Source: Myxococcota bacterium (GTDB lineage: Bacteria; Myxococcota; JAJVIH01). Taken from it: a DNA stretch of 64,000 nt. Location of the stretch: contig JAJVIH010000039.1 in assembly GCA_022072125.1 (NCBI GenBank), positions 1-64,000 on the forward strand, in the 5' to 3' direction. This document shows positions 45,861 through 55,251 of the stretch, one piece after another. The notes under the pieces were generated by a model that worked only from the letters and a program-made list of their open reading frames with translations, made no database searches and was not told the DNA's origin. Position numbers and translations under genes: made by a program. Every line of letters begins with the position of its first letter. Position 1 is the stretch's first letter.

Positions 45861-46703
45861 TCACCGGCCCTGCACGCGCATGGAGATATCGGCGCACGGG
45901 GCCGAGTGGGTCAACGCGCCGATGGAAATATAATCCACGCCGGCGGCGGCCACGCCGCGCAGCCGTTCCAGCGTCATGTTGCCGGAGGCCTCGGTCCTGG
46001 CCCTTCCGCCCACCAGGACGACGGCGCGGCGCATGGTGTCGTTGTCCATGTTGTCGAGCATGATGATGTCCGCGCCGGCTTCCAGCGCTTGCGCGACCTC
46101 ATCCAGGGATTCGGCCTCGACCTCGACGGTCATGGACGCCCCCACGCGCTGTTTCGCGGCGCGCACGGCGCGGGCCAGTCCGCCCGCCGCGGTGATGTGG
46201 TTGTCCTTGATCAACACGGCGTCGTACAGGCCGATGCGGTGGTTGACGCCGCCGCCCGCGCGCACGGCCTCTTTCTGTAGCCAGCGCATGCCGGGAACGG
46301 TCTTGCGCGTATCCAGGATGCGGCATCCGGTGTCTTCCACCTCGCGCGCGCATTTCCAGGCGGCGGTGGCGACGCCCGACAACTGCCCGAGAAAATTCAG
46401 GAAGATGCGCTCGCCGGTGAGCAGGGAACGGAGGGGGCCTTCAATCAGCGCCAGGATGGTTCCTGGCTGGGCGCGGTCGCCGTCGCGCAGGTGGAAACGG
46501 GTCAATACCCGGGGGTCAATGCGGCGGTACGTTTCCTCCGCGGGCAGGCTGCCGGCCAGCACCAGTTCCTGTTTGGCGATCACCACCGCCGATCCCATGG
46601 CCTCCGCCGGCACGGTGATTTCCGTGGTGATGTCGCCGCCGCCCACATCTTCCTCGATGGCGAGTTCAATGAGCCGTTCGACCGATGCTGGCAATATGGG
46701 CAT
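45861..46703 (-). CDS. nadC: Nicotinate-nucleotide pyrophosphorylase (carboxylating)
   Basis: 280 residues. It makes nicotinate mononucleotide from quinolinate and PRPP in de novo NAD synthesis. The motif ILDTRKTVPGMRWLQK with its catalytic Arg/Lys, followed by the conserved RAGGGVNHR and LIKDNH, identifies the family. The upstream valS stop is 37 nt away, and the operon continues into birA. Confidence 0.95.
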   Translation of the reverse strand: MPILPASVERLIELAIEEDVGGGDITTEITVPAEAMGSAVVIAKQELVLAGSLPAEETYRRIDPRVLTRFHLRDGDRAQPGTILALIEGPLRSLLTGERIFLNFLGQLSGVATAAWKCAREVEDTGCRILDTRKTVPGMRWLQKEAVRAGGGVNHRIGLYDAVLIKDNHITAAGGLARAVRAAKQRVGASMTVEVEAESLDEVAQALEAGADIIMLDNMDNDTMRRAVVLVGGRARTEASGNMTLERLRGVAAAGVDYISIGALTHSAPCADISMRVQGR

Positions 46704-46740
46704 GGTTCGCTCCCTTTCCCGCAGGCTCTCCGGGAAGAAA

Positions 46741-49410
46741 TTACGCCTTCAGGTCCCGGATGGATACTTCGAGGCGGGCGAGGCGGGTTTCCAGTTCGGT
46801 CACGCGCTCGCGCTCCTTTTCCACCACGTCCGCCGGCGCGTGCCGGACAAACTGCTCGTCCGACAGCTTGCGTTTGCAGCCTTCCAGGTCCCTGGCGCAT
46901 TTGCCCAGTTCCTTTTCCAGCCGGGCGATTTCCTTCGGAACGTCAATCACGCCCTCCGCGGGTACGTAGGCGCTGACCCGTTCGCCGATCAGGGTCAGGG
47001 ACAGGGATGGCTTGGCCAGTTTCTCGCCGGTGACGAGGTTTTCCAGCCCCGCCAGCGCCCGGATGGACGCCTCGTGAACGCGCAGACGGTCCGCGTCCAC
47101 GCGGGTGTTGACGCTCAGCAGGGCGCTGAGTTTTTGCCCCGGCGGGATATTGCTTTCGCCGCGGATGGCGCGCAGGGCGCTGATGGCCTCCTGCAGCAGC
47201 GCCATGTCATTTTCCACTTCCGCGTCGCGCGGCAGTCCGTCCGGCGCCGGATACGCGGACGCCATGATGCTCTGTTCGCGCGCGCCGCGGGCCGGAAAAT
47301 GCTGCCACAACTCCTCGGTCACGAAGGGCATGAACGGATGGAGCAGGCGCAGCGCCGTGTCGAAGACAGTGACCAGGGTTTCCCGGCAATCGCGCTTGTC
47401 CTCTTCGCCGCCGCTGTACAAGACCGGCTTGATCAGTTCCAGGTGCCAGTCGCAGACTTCCTTCCACAGGAAGTTGTAAATGGTCAGGGCGGCCCCGGCC
47501 AGATCAAACGCTTCCAGCGAACGGTTGGCCTCCTCCGTCACGGCGGCGGCGCGTGACAGGATCCACCGGTTGGCGAACAGCCGGGGCGCGGGCGCCCGTT
47601 CCGCCGGCTGGAATCCTTCCAGGTGCGTCAGCGCGAAACGGGAGGCCTGCCAGATCTTGTTGGCGAAGTGGCGATAGCCCTGCACCCGCTGCTCGGACAT
47701 CTTGATATCCCGCCCCTGCGCCGCCATGGACGCCAGGGTGAAGCGCAGCGCGTCGGCCCCGTGTTTGGCTGTCAGGTCGAGCGGGTCAATGATGTTCCCC
47801 CTGGTCTTGCTCATTTTGTGGCCCTGGGCGTCGCGCACCATGGCGTGCAGGAAAACCGTGCGGAACGGAACATCGCCCATGAAATGAATGCCCATCATCA
47901 TCATGCGGGCGACCCAGAAGAAGATGATGTCGAAGCCGGTCTCCATCACCGCGTTGGGATAAAACGCCTTCAGGTCCGGAGTATGTTCCGGCCAGCCCAT
48001 GGTGGCGAAAGGCCACAGCGCGGATGAGAACCAGGTGTCCAGCACGTCCGGGTCCTGGGAAATGGATTGCGATCCGCAGTGCCGGCAGGTTTGCGGGGCG
48101 CCGCGGGAAACCGTCACCCCGCCGCAGTCCGCACAGAGCCAGGCGGGAATCTGGTGTCCCCACCACAACTGGCGGGAAATGCACCAGTCGCGGATGTTGT
48201 ACATCCAGTCGAAGTAGGTCTTTTCCCACGCTTTGGGGACAAATACGGTCTTGCCGCTTTCCACCGCGGCGATGGCTGGATCAGCCAGCGGTTTGGCGCG
48301 CACGAACCACTGGGTGGAGAGCATGGGCTCCAGGATCGTGCCGCCGCGCTGGGAGCGCGCAATCGCCATCTGGTGGGGTTTGACGCCCCGCGCCAGGCCC
48401 AGTTCCTCCAGTCGCGCCTTGACCTTTTCGCGGGCTTCAAAACGATCCAGCCCGGCGAACTCCCCGGCCTCGTTGTTCATGCGGCCTTTCAGGTCCAGCA
48501 CGGTGATCATGGGCAGATTGTGGCGCTGGCCGGTCTCGAAATCGTTGAAATCGTGGGCTGGCGTCACCTTCACCGCGCCGGTGCCAAAGGCCGGGTCCAC
48601 CAGAATGGCGTCGCCGATAATGGGAATATGCCGGTCCACGAAAGGATGCTTCACGGTTTTGCCGATCAGCGCCCTGTAGCGTTCGTCTTCCGGATGAACG
48701 GCGATCGCGGTGTCGCCCAGCATGGTTTCCGGACGGGTGGTGGAAACCACGATCTCACCCTGTCCGCCGGAAAGTGGGTAGGCGAAACTGAACAACTCGC
48801 CGGGGAAATTCTCCTCGTGGTCCACTTCCAGATCGGAAAGTGCGGTCTGATCCTGCGGGTCCCAGTTGATCAGGCGCTGGGCGCGGTAGATCAGCCCTTC
48901 TTCATACAGGCGGACGAAAACCTCCTTCACCGCGGCGCTGAATCCCTCGTCCATGGTGAAGCGCTCGCGCGACCAGTCCACGCTGGCGCCCATGACGCGC
49001 GTTTGCATGCCGATGCGGTTTCCGTACTGGTGTTTCCACTCCCATACCCGCTTGAGAAATTCCGCGCGGCCCATCGAATGCCGGTCCTTGCCTTCCTTCT
49101 TTTTGAGTTCGCGCTCGACCATCATCTGGGTGGCGATGCCCGCATGGTCGGTTCCCGGAAGCCACAGGGTGTTGTAACCCTGCATGCGCCGCCAGCGGAT
49201 CAACACATCCTGGATGGTCAGCATCAGGGCGTGCCCCATGTGCAGCGATCCGGTGACATTGGGAGGAGGAATGACGATGCAATAGGGCGGCTTGCCGCTG
49301 TGGGCGTCCGCGCGGAACAGTCCGGCGTCATTCCACAGGGAATACCAGTGTTCCTCCACGTGGGCGGGGTCATAGGCCTTGTCGAGGGGGCGTTTCCAGG
49401 ATTCGGTCAT
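46741..49410 (-). CDS. valS: Valine--tRNA ligase
   Basis: 889 residues, the usual length (~880-950). It charges tRNA-Val and edits threonine. Class I signatures: the HIGH motif in PPPNVTGSLHMGH near residue 50 and KMSKTRGN around 530. A C-terminal coiled coil, with heptad-like runs ending in RVTELETRLARLEVSI, is typical of ValRS. GGAGCACGCC lies before the ATG. A terminator-like hairpin ends 17 nt upstream of the start. Confidence 0.97.
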   Translation of the reverse strand: MTESWKRPLDKAYDPAHVEEHWYSLWNDAGLFRADAHSGKPPYCIVIPPPNVTGSLHMGHALMLTIQDVLIRWRRMQGYNTLWLPGTDHAGIATQMMVERELKKKEGKDRHSMGRAEFLKRVWEWKHQYGNRIGMQTRVMGASVDWSRERFTMDEGFSAAVKEVFVRLYEEGLIYRAQRLINWDPQDQTALSDLEVDHEENFPGELFSFAYPLSGGQGEIVVSTTRPETMLGDTAIAVHPEDERYRALIGKTVKHPFVDRHIPIIGDAILVDPAFGTGAVKVTPAHDFNDFETGQRHNLPMITVLDLKGRMNNEAGEFAGLDRFEAREKVKARLEELGLARGVKPHQMAIARSQRGGTILEPMLSTQWFVRAKPLADPAIAAVESGKTVFVPKAWEKTYFDWMYNIRDWCISRQLWWGHQIPAWLCADCGGVTVSRGAPQTCRHCGSQSISQDPDVLDTWFSSALWPFATMGWPEHTPDLKAFYPNAVMETGFDIIFFWVARMMMMGIHFMGDVPFRTVFLHAMVRDAQGHKMSKTRGNIIDPLDLTAKHGADALRFTLASMAAQGRDIKMSEQRVQGYRHFANKIWQASRFALTHLEGFQPAERAPAPRLFANRWILSRAAAVTEEANRSLEAFDLAGAALTIYNFLWKEVCDWHLELIKPVLYSGGEEDKRDCRETLVTVFDTALRLLHPFMPFVTEELWQHFPARGAREQSIMASAYPAPDGLPRDAEVENDMALLQEAISALRAIRGESNIPPGQKLSALLSVNTRVDADRLRVHEASIRALAGLENLVTGEKLAKPSLSLTLIGERVSAYVPAEGVIDVPKEIARLEKELGKCARDLEGCKRKLSDEQFVRHAPADVVEKERERVTELETRLARLEVSIRDLKA

Positions 49411-49427
49411 GGCGTGCTCCGGGGATC

Positions 49428-49454
49428 AAAAAAGGCCCGCCCAGGAGGCAGGCC
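49428..49454 (-). terminator. Rho-independent terminator after the pseudo-receiver gene, just upstream of valS
   Basis: Minus strand: GGCCTGCC, 5-nt loop, GGCGGGCC (one G-U wobble), followed by TTTTTT. It lies 24 nt after the pseudo-receiver stop and 17 nt before the valS ATG, so read-through past it would be needed if valS has no promoter of its own. Confidence 0.75.
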
Positions 49455-49477
49455 AAAGGGGCCGGGCAGGGCTGGGA

Positions 49478-50434
49478 TCAGACGCCAGCCTTGCGCTTGA
49501 GAATCTCGTTGAGCTTTTCGCGCAGCAGGGTTTCCGTGAGTTCGGGAACCACCTCCCACAAGATTTCCTCCACGCGCTGGCGCACCATGGCCTCCACTTC
49601 CGCCCGTGAAACCAGTTCGCCATTGGCGGGGGGCGGCGTATAGTCCGTGACCGCCGGTTTGGGGGGAGGCTGGGTTTTGGCTGGGCCCGCGGGAGCGGCG
49701 GGGGGCGCGAAGACCGGCGCGGCGGCGGGAATATCCACCGCCACGTCCACCCCTTCATCGGGCTCGAAGGGCATATCCAGCCCCGCCGGAGGAGCCTTGG
49801 CGGGCGCGGGGGCCGCCGGCGCCTTGATGGCGGGCTGGGAGACTGGCGTGGCCTTGAAGGCGGCCTGGGTGGGGGCGGGACCGCTGCTGGCCGCCATCGT
49901 TGGCGCGGGAGCGGCAGGTCCGCCAAATTTTGGTTCGGAGGGGGCCGCCATGGTGGGGGCGGGTCCGCCGCCAAACCGCGGTTCGGGGATGGCGGGCCCC
50001 TGGGTGGGGGCGGGCATGGGAGGCGGCGCGAACGGGGCGATATCCGGCGCGGCGGCCACGGACGAACCTTTTTCCAGCAGGGCGGAGACCTTCTCCAGAA
50101 AGTCCTTGGAATCAAAGGGCTTGGTGACCCAGGCGTCCACTCCGGCGTCCGCGCCCCTGGCCTCGTCGTATTTGTTGTTGACGCCGGCGAGCATCAGCAC
50201 CGGCACGCCGCGCAAGGCGCCGTCGGAGCGGATTTCCTTGCACAGGGCGTAGCCGTCGGGCTCGCCAATATTGTTCTGCAGCAGAATCAGATCGGGACGG
50301 GATTCGCGGGCGCGGGACAGGACCTCTCCGGCGGAATAGACATCCACAATGGTGCAATCGCTGTCCTTGAGCAGCCACGGCACGATGGTGTGATAGGTCT
50401 TGCTGGCTTCCGCAAGAAGGACGGTCTTGGCCAT
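49478..50434 (-). CDS. Receiver-like protein lacking the phosphoacceptor Asp, with Pro/Ala-rich linker
   Basis: 318 residues from ATG 50434 (GGGGAG SD). Residues 1-120 have a receiver fold, but the usual Asp after beta3 is Gln (LILLQNN) and the acidic pair after beta1 is replaced (LLAEAS). The conserved Lys of VTKPFD is kept. Residues ~125-270 are a long Pro/Ala linker. Residues ~275-318 form an amphipathic helix (VEEILWEVVPELTETLL) of a type I associate with response regulators of delta-proteobacteria. It likely works by protein binding rather than phosphorylation. Single-gene unit with its own terminator. Confidence 0.75.
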   Translation of the reverse strand: MAKTVLLAEASKTYHTIVPWLLKDSDCTIVDVYSAGEVLSRARESRPDLILLQNNIGEPDGYALCKEIRSDGALRGVPVLMLAGVNNKYDEARGADAGVDAWVTKPFDSKDFLEKVSALLEKGSSVAAAPDIAPFAPPPMPAPTQGPAIPEPRFGGGPAPTMAAPSEPKFGGPAAPAPTMAASSGPAPTQAAFKATPVSQPAIKAPAAPAPAKAPPAGLDMPFEPDEGVDVAVDIPAAAPVFAPPAAPAGPAKTQPPPKPAVTDYTPPPANGELVSRAEVEAMVRQRVEEILWEVVPELTETLLREKLNEILKRKAGV

Positions 50435-50463
50435 GTTACTCCCCGAAGTATCTGACTCGGGTC

Positions 50464-50492
50464 TGGCTAACATGCAGGTGGGGCGGAGTCAA
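50464..50492 (-). promoter_or_regulatory. Candidate promoter for the receiver-like gene
   Basis: Minus strand: TTGACT (50492-50487), 17-nt spacer, TAGCCA (50469-50464). About 25 nt of leader with a GGGGAG site precede the ATG. Confidence 0.4.
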
Positions 50493-50542
50493 ATTCACCC
50501 TGTCCCAGACTGATGCTAAACGATTGATTTTTCAGTGAAAAT

Positions 50543-50749
50543 CTAGTTCGCCTTTTTGGCGTAGCGGTTTTTGAACCGCTCGATGCGGCCGGTGGTGTCC
50601 ATCACCTTGGACTTGCCGGTGAAGAACGGGTGGCAGTTCGAGCAGATGGCGATCTTGTGGCTGCCCGCGGTCGAACGGGTCTTCCACACCGCGCCGCAGG
50701 CGCATTCGATCGTCGCTTCGGGATAATTCGGATGAATTCCATCCTTCAT
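50543..50749 (-). CDS. rpmE: 50S ribosomal protein L31
   Basis: 68 residues. It is the zinc-binding (C+) form: cysteines in CAC (positions 16 and 18) and CSNCH (36 and 39). The start is set by AAGGAG 5 nt upstream and by the family's MKxGIHPxY opening. It has a long leader with a hairpin upstream of the SD and a near-consensus promoter. It is divergent from the sigma54 regulator gene. Confidence 0.96.
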   Translation of the reverse strand: MKDGIHPNYPEATIECACGAVWKTRSTAGSHKIAICSNCHPFFTGKSKVMDTTGRIERFKNRYAKKAN

Positions 50750-50769
50750 AACGGCTCCTTGAAAACATC

Positions 50770-50794
50770 CGCGGACCGCAAAAGGTTGTCCGCG
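50770..50794 (-). promoter_or_regulatory. Hairpin in the rpmE leader
   Basis: Inverted repeat CGCGGAC / GTCCGCG (7 bp, 11-nt loop) lies between the predicted transcription start and the SD of rpmE, ending about 10 nt before AAGGAG. Ribosomal-protein leaders, including several described L31 leaders, often fold like this for autoregulation; whether this one does is unknown. Confidence 0.4.
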
Positions 50795-50809
50795 CAAAAA
50801 CGGGCTGGC

Positions 50810-50838
50810 ATAATCCTGTTGTTTTCGCTTTGTGTCAA
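50810..50838 (-). promoter_or_regulatory. rpmE: Promoter for rpmE
   Basis: Minus strand: consensus TTGACA (50838-50833), 17-nt spacer, GATTAT (50815-50810). Leader of ~55 nt to ATG 50749. Confidence 0.65.
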
Positions 50839-50914
50839 GGGAAATGGAGCAGGGCGGCGCGGCGGAAGGCCCGGAAATTTGACCAGCGGGCTTGCAGCCG
50901 TCATTCACAACACC

Positions 50915-52291
50915 GTGGGATCCAGTTTTCAATCCGTGCTCGTCGTGGATGACGAGGACAATATCCGGCACATGCTCTCGGTGCTGCTGCGGCAGCACGG
51001 CTACGAGGTGGATACGGCCGCCAACGGCAAGGAGGCGCTCGAAGCCCTCGCCAAAAAGAATTACAACGCGGTGATGACCGACATCCGCATGCCGGTGATG
51101 GATGGCATGCAACTCCTGCGTGAGATGAAGGCCCGGCGGATTCCCGCCGCGCCCATCGTGTTGTCGGCCCATGGCGCCATGCAGGATGTCGTCGAGGCCA
51201 TCCGCCTGGGCGCGGTGGAATACCTGCTCAAGCCCTTCGACATCGAGACCATCCTGCTCACCCTCAAAAAAGCCTGGGATGGCGATCGCCTGCGCCGGGA
51301 GAACGCCGAACTCCGGACCGAGCTGAAAAAGAGCTGGAGTCTCGAGAACATCATCGCCCGCAGCGCCCAGATGACAGAGATCCTGCGGTTGGTGCGCAAG
51401 GTCGCGGCCTATCCCAGCACCGTGTTGATCCTGGGCGAGTCGGGCGTGGGCAAGGAGCAGATCGCGCGCGCCCTGCACAACCTGTCGCCGCGCAAGGGGA
51501 AGGAGCTTTTCGCCATCAACTGCGCCGCCATTCCGGAGACGCTGCTGGAAAGCGAACTGTTCGGGCATGTCCGCGGCGCTTTCACCGACGCCCACAAGGA
51601 TCGCAAGGGGCTGTTCGAGGCGGCGACGGGCTCCACGCTGTTTCTGGATGAGATCGGAGAGTTGCCCCAGCCCATGCAGGTCAAGCTGTTGCGGGTCCTG
51701 CAGGAGGGAGAGATCCGTCCGGTGGGCGGAACCGGCAATATCCCCGTGGATGTGCGCATCGTCGCCGCCACCTCGCGCGATCTGCGGAAGGAGGTGGAGC
51801 AGGGGCGCTTCCGGCAGGACCTGTTCTACCGGCTCAACGTGCTGGTGTTGCAGATTCCCCCGCTGCGCGAACGCCCGGAGGATATCCCCCTGCTCGCCGA
51901 GCATTTTCTCAAGCGGCTGAACGCCCGCCTTGGCGCGAATGTACAGGGCATCCACAGGGACGCCATGAAACGGATGATGGAATATAACTGGCCGGGCAAT
52001 GTGCGCGAACTGGAGAACACCATCGAACGGGCGATCCTTCTCAGCGATGGCGAGCAGATCATGCCCGCCGACATGCCCAGCCTTGGGATGGCCTCGGTCC
52101 AGACGGTGACGCAACTGCTTGGCAACGAGGATTTGTCCATCAAGAAGGCGGCCCGGATTCTGGAAATCGAACTGATCCGCAAGGCGCTCAAACGCACCAA
52201 TGGCAACCGGACGCGGGCGGCGGAACTGCTGGAGCTTTCTCACCGTGCGTTGCTGTACAAGATTCGTGAGTACGGACTCGATCAGGAATAG
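50915..52291 (+). CDS. NtrC-family sigma54-dependent response regulator
   Basis: 458 residues from GTG 50915. TTG 50879 with GGAAGG upstream is the alternative; no ATG is available. Residues 1-120: receiver with VVDDED and the phosphoacceptor Asp in MTDIRMP. Residues ~140-370: AAA+ domain with [18 protein letters not shown] and the arginine-finger region. The sigma54-contact loop reads GAFTDA instead of GAFTGA. The C-terminal Fis-type helix-turn-helix ([18 protein letters not shown]) binds DNA. Its partner kinase is not in the window. Confidence 0.9.
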   Translation: MGSSFQSVLVVDDEDNIRHMLSVLLRQHGYEVDTAANGKEALEALAKKNYNAVMTDIRMPVMDGMQLLREMKARRIPAAPIVLSAHGAMQDVVEAIRLGAVEYLLKPFDIETILLTLKKAWDGDRLRRENAELRTELKKSWSLENIIARSAQMTEILRLVRKVAAYPSTVLILGESGVGKEQIARALHNLSPRKGKELFAINCAAIPETLLESELFGHVRGAFTDAHKDRKGLFEAATGSTLFLDEIGELPQPMQVKLLRVLQEGEIRPVGGTGNIPVDVRIVAATSRDLRKEVEQGRFRQDLFYRLNVLVLQIPPLRERPEDIPLLAEHFLKRLNARLGANVQGIHRDAMKRMMEYNWPGNVRELENTIERAILLSDGEQIMPADMPSLGMASVQTVTQLLGNEDLSIKKAARILEIELIRKALKRTNGNRTRAAELLELSHRALLYKIREYGLDQE

Positions 52292-52484
52292 CCGTTTGCT
52301 GGTCAACGGCCAGGAGGTATTGCTGTTCCGCACCGCGGACGGCTACGCGGCGACATGTCCGCAGTTGCCGGGAGTGTGGAGCCAGGGCGCGACCGAGGAA
52401 GAAGCCCTGACCTTCGTCGCCGAGGCCATCGAGGCGTACTTCCGGCGCGTCAGCGTTCCCGGCGAATCGCCGCCGCGCTCGTGA
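52266..52484 (+). CDS. HicB-like protein (orphan)
   Basis: 72 residues from GTG 52266, overlapping the regulator's end by 26 nt; TTG 52296 is an equally good start. The HicB-type fold shows in [27 protein letters not shown] and AIEAYF, a partial RNase-H-like domain. HicB antitoxins neutralise HicA RNases, but no hicA-sized gene flanks it and no C-terminal DNA-binding domain is visible. Small stand-alone HicB-like proteins are common, with unclear roles. Confidence 0.65.
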   Translation: MSTDSIRNSRLLVNGQEVLLFRTADGYAATCPQLPGVWSQGATEEEALTFVAEAIEAYFRRVSVPGESPPRS

Positions 52485-52509
52485 GAGCGGCGGCCGCGCG
52501 AATCAGGGG

Positions 52510-53292
52510 TCAGTCTTCGGCGCTGGGCTCGGGACCGGTTCCCAGGAAGAGCGCGCGCAGATACTCGCGGTTGAGCCGCTGGATATTGCTCACCTTGACT
52601 CCGGCGGGGCAGGCGGCCTCGCATTCCAGGGTGTTGGTGCAGGCGCCGAAGCCTTCTTCGTCCATCTGGGCGACCATGCGCAGCACGCGCCGCTCGCGTT
52701 CCGGCCGGCCCTGGGGCAAGACCGCGTATTGCGACACCTTGGCGCCCACGAAGAGCATGGCCGAGGCGTTTTTGCACGAGGCGACGCAGGCGCCGCAGCC
52801 GATGCACGCCGCCGCATCCATGGCCGTCATCTGGTTGGGTTGGGGAACCGGCGTGCTGTTGGCTTCCGGCGCGTTGCCGGTATTGACCGACACATACCCG
52901 CCGCGCTGGATGATGCGGTCGAAGGCGGAGCGGTCCACCACGAGATCGCGGATAACCGGGAACGGCTTGGCCCGCCAGGGCTCGATCACAATGGTTTCGC
53001 CGTCATGAAAACGGCGCATGTGAAGCTGGCAGGTGGTGGTGGCGCGATCGGGGCCGTGGGCGTGGCCGTTGATCATCAGGCCGCAGCTTCCGCAAATGCC
53101 CTCGCGGCAGTCGTGATCAAAGGCCACGGGCTCCTTGCCCTCGTTCTGGAGTTGCTCGTTCAGCACGTCGAGCATTTCCAGAAACGACATGTCCGTGGAG
53201 ATATCCGCGACCTTGTAGGTCTCGAAACGGCCGGCGGATTTGGCGTCCTTCTGGCGCCAGACTTTCAGCGTGAGGTTCAGGTTGCCGCTCAT
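52510..53292 (-). CDS. sdhB: Succinate dehydrogenase/fumarate reductase iron-sulfur subunit
   Basis: 260 residues. It passes electrons from SdhA to the quinone site through three clusters: [2Fe-2S] ([10 protein letters not shown] plus a further Cys), and the C-terminal [4Fe-4S]/[3Fe-4S] cysteines in [11 protein letters not shown] and [12 protein letters not shown]. It is the last gene of the sdhCAB operon; its ATG overlaps the sdhA stop (TAATG). It converges with the HicB-like gene. Confidence 0.96.
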   Translation of the reverse strand: MSGNLNLTLKVWRQKDAKSAGRFETYKVADISTDMSFLEMLDVLNEQLQNEGKEPVAFDHDCREGICGSCGLMINGHAHGPDRATTTCQLHMRRFHDGETIVIEPWRAKPFPVIRDLVVDRSAFDRIIQRGGYVSVNTGNAPEANSTPVPQPNQMTAMDAAACIGCGACVASCKNASAMLFVGAKVSQYAVLPQGRPERERRVLRMVAQMDEEGFGACTNTLECEAACPAGVKVSNIQRLNREYLRALFLGTGPEPSAED

Positions 53293-55214
53293 TACTTGTA
53301 ACTCCGCTGCGTGGGTTTGGCCACCTCGAATTCCAGGGGCTCCTTGTGCAGGATTTCGTCCTTGTTGCCGCCCTGGAACTGCCAGGCCGCCGCATAGCCA
53401 TAGGTGTCGTCGTCGCGTTTGGCCTCGTTGTCCTCTGTCTGGAACTCCTCGCGGAAATGGCCGCCGCAGGACTCCCGCCGCTCCAGCGCGTCGCGCACCA
53501 TCAGTTCGGCGAACTCCAGGAAATCCGCCACGCGGCCGGCCTTTTCCAGGCTCTGGTTGAAGCTGCCGCCGCTGCCTGGCACGCGCACGTTGGACCAGAA
53601 CTCCTCCCGCAGTTCCTGAATCCGCTGGCGCGCCTGCCGCAGGCCCGCGTCATTCCGGGCCATGCCGCATTTGTCCCAGACCAGCAGGCCCAGTTCGCGG
53701 TGGAAGCTGTCTACCGTGCGTTCGCCGTTGATGGACAGGAGTTTTTTCACTCTCGCTTCCGCGCTCTCCAGCGCCTCCCTGCAGGCGGGGTGATCGGCGT
53801 TGATGTCCGGCAGTTTGCGGCCCGCCAGGTGCGGAGCGACGGTGTAGGGGATGACAAAATAACCGTCGGCCAGGCCCTGCATCAGCGCGCTGGCGCCCAG
53901 GCGGTTGGCGCCATGGTCGGAGAAATTGGCTTCTCCCAGCACGAACAGGCCGGGGATGGTGGATTCCAGGTTGTAATCCACCCACAGGCCGCCCATGGTG
54001 TAATGCACCGCCGGGTAGATCATCATTGGGACGTGGTAAGGGTCGTCGTCGGTGATCTTCCGGTACATGTGGAAGAGGTTGCCGTACTTGGCGCGGATGG
54101 TGCTCTCGCCGTCGCGTTTGATGGCGTCGCGGAAATCCAGGTAGACCGCGAGACCGCTGGGCCCCACGCCGAATCCCTGGTCGCACATCAGCTTGGCCGC
54201 CCGGGACGCCACGTCGCGGGGGACCAGGTTGCCATAGCTGGGGTAGCGGCGCTCCAGATAGTAGTCGCGGTCGCTTTCCGGGATGTCCTCGGGACGGCGC
54301 TTGTCCCCCGGATTTTTGGGCACCCACACCCGTCCGTCGTTGCGAAGGCTTTCGCTCATCAGCGTCAGTTTGGACTGGTAGCTGCCCTTCACCGGGACGC
54401 AGGTCGGGTGAATCTGGGTGAAGCAGGGGTTGGCGAACAGCGCCCCGCGCCGGTGCGCCCGCCACGAGGCCGTGACGTTGCATCCCTTGGCGTTGGTGGA
54501 CAGGAAAAACACGTTTCCGTATCCGCCGGTCGCCAGCAGCACCGCGTGACCGGTGTGGACTTCAAACTCTCCGGTGATCAGGTTGCGCGTCACGATGCCG
54601 CGCGCCACGCCGTCGGCCACCACCAGGTCCAGCATTTCCCGGCGCGGGAACATCCGCAGGCGTCCGCTGTCCACCTGGCGTTCGAGAGCGCCGTAGGCGC
54701 CGAGCAGCAGTTGCTGGCCGGTTTGTCCGCGGGCGTAAAAGGTGCGCGAGACCTGCGCGCCGCCGAAGGATCGGTTGGCCAGCAGGCCGCCGTATTCGCG
54801 GGCGAAGGGAACTCCCTGCGCGACGCAGTGGTCAATGATTTTCACGCTGATTTCCGCCAGCCGGTAGACGTTGGCCTCGCGGGCGCGATAGTCGCCGCCC
54901 TTGATGGTGTCCACGAACAGGCGGTCAATGCTGTCGCCGTCGTTGCAATAGTTCTTCGCGGCGTTGATGCCGCCCTGCGCCGCGATGCTGTGGGCGCGGC
55001 GCGGGCTGTCCTGGAAGCAGAACGCCTTCACCTGATAGCCCATTTCCGCCAGGCTGGCGGCGGCGGAAGCGCCCGCGAGGCCCGTGCCAACCACGATGAT
55101 TTCAAATTTGCGGCGGTTGTTGGGCGCCACCAGCTTCATCGCGTTTTTGTGGGTGGTCCAGCGCAGGGCCATCGGACCGCCGGGCGCCTTGGAAGTCAGG
55201 TTGATGTCGCTCAT
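53292..55214 (-). CDS. sdhA: Succinate dehydrogenase/fumarate reductase flavoprotein subunit
   Basis: 640 residues, the larger subgroup typical of type-B complexes. It oxidises succinate to fumarate (or reverse) with covalent [14 protein letters not shown] is the FAD-binding fold, [13 protein letters not shown] carries the His that binds FAD, IHPTCVP and [12 protein letters not shown] are active-site segments. It lies 37 nt after sdhC and overlaps sdhB. The quinone type cannot be deduced from this subunit. Confidence 0.97.
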   Translation of the reverse strand: MSDINLTSKAPGGPMALRWTTHKNAMKLVAPNNRRKFEIIVVGTGLAGASAAASLAEMGYQVKAFCFQDSPRRAHSIAAQGGINAAKNYCNDGDSIDRLFVDTIKGGDYRAREANVYRLAEISVKIIDHCVAQGVPFAREYGGLLANRSFGGAQVSRTFYARGQTGQQLLLGAYGALERQVDSGRLRMFPRREMLDLVVADGVARGIVTRNLITGEFEVHTGHAVLLATGGYGNVFFLSTNAKGCNVTASWRAHRRGALFANPCFTQIHPTCVPVKGSYQSKLTLMSESLRNDGRVWVPKNPGDKRRPEDIPESDRDYYLERRYPSYGNLVPRDVASRAAKLMCDQGFGVGPSGLAVYLDFRDAIKRDGESTIRAKYGNLFHMYRKITDDDPYHVPMMIYPAVHYTMGGLWVDYNLESTIPGLFVLGEANFSDHGANRLGASALMQGLADGYFVIPYTVAPHLAGRKLPDINADHPACREALESAEARVKKLLSINGERTVDSFHRELGLLVWDKCGMARNDAGLRQARQRIQELREEFWSNVRVPGSGGSFNQSLEKAGRVADFLEFAELMVRDALERRESCGGHFREEFQTEDNEAKRDDDTYGYAAAWQFQGGNKDEILHKEPLEFEVAKPTQRSYK

Positions 55215-55251
55215 GGTTGTTCCAAATCAAATGGACGCGGATGGAACGGAA

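Noticed and set aside
49411-49477. T-box riboswitch before valS
   Set aside because: The leader is too short (17 nt after the terminator), and no T-box sequence or specifier loop is visible.
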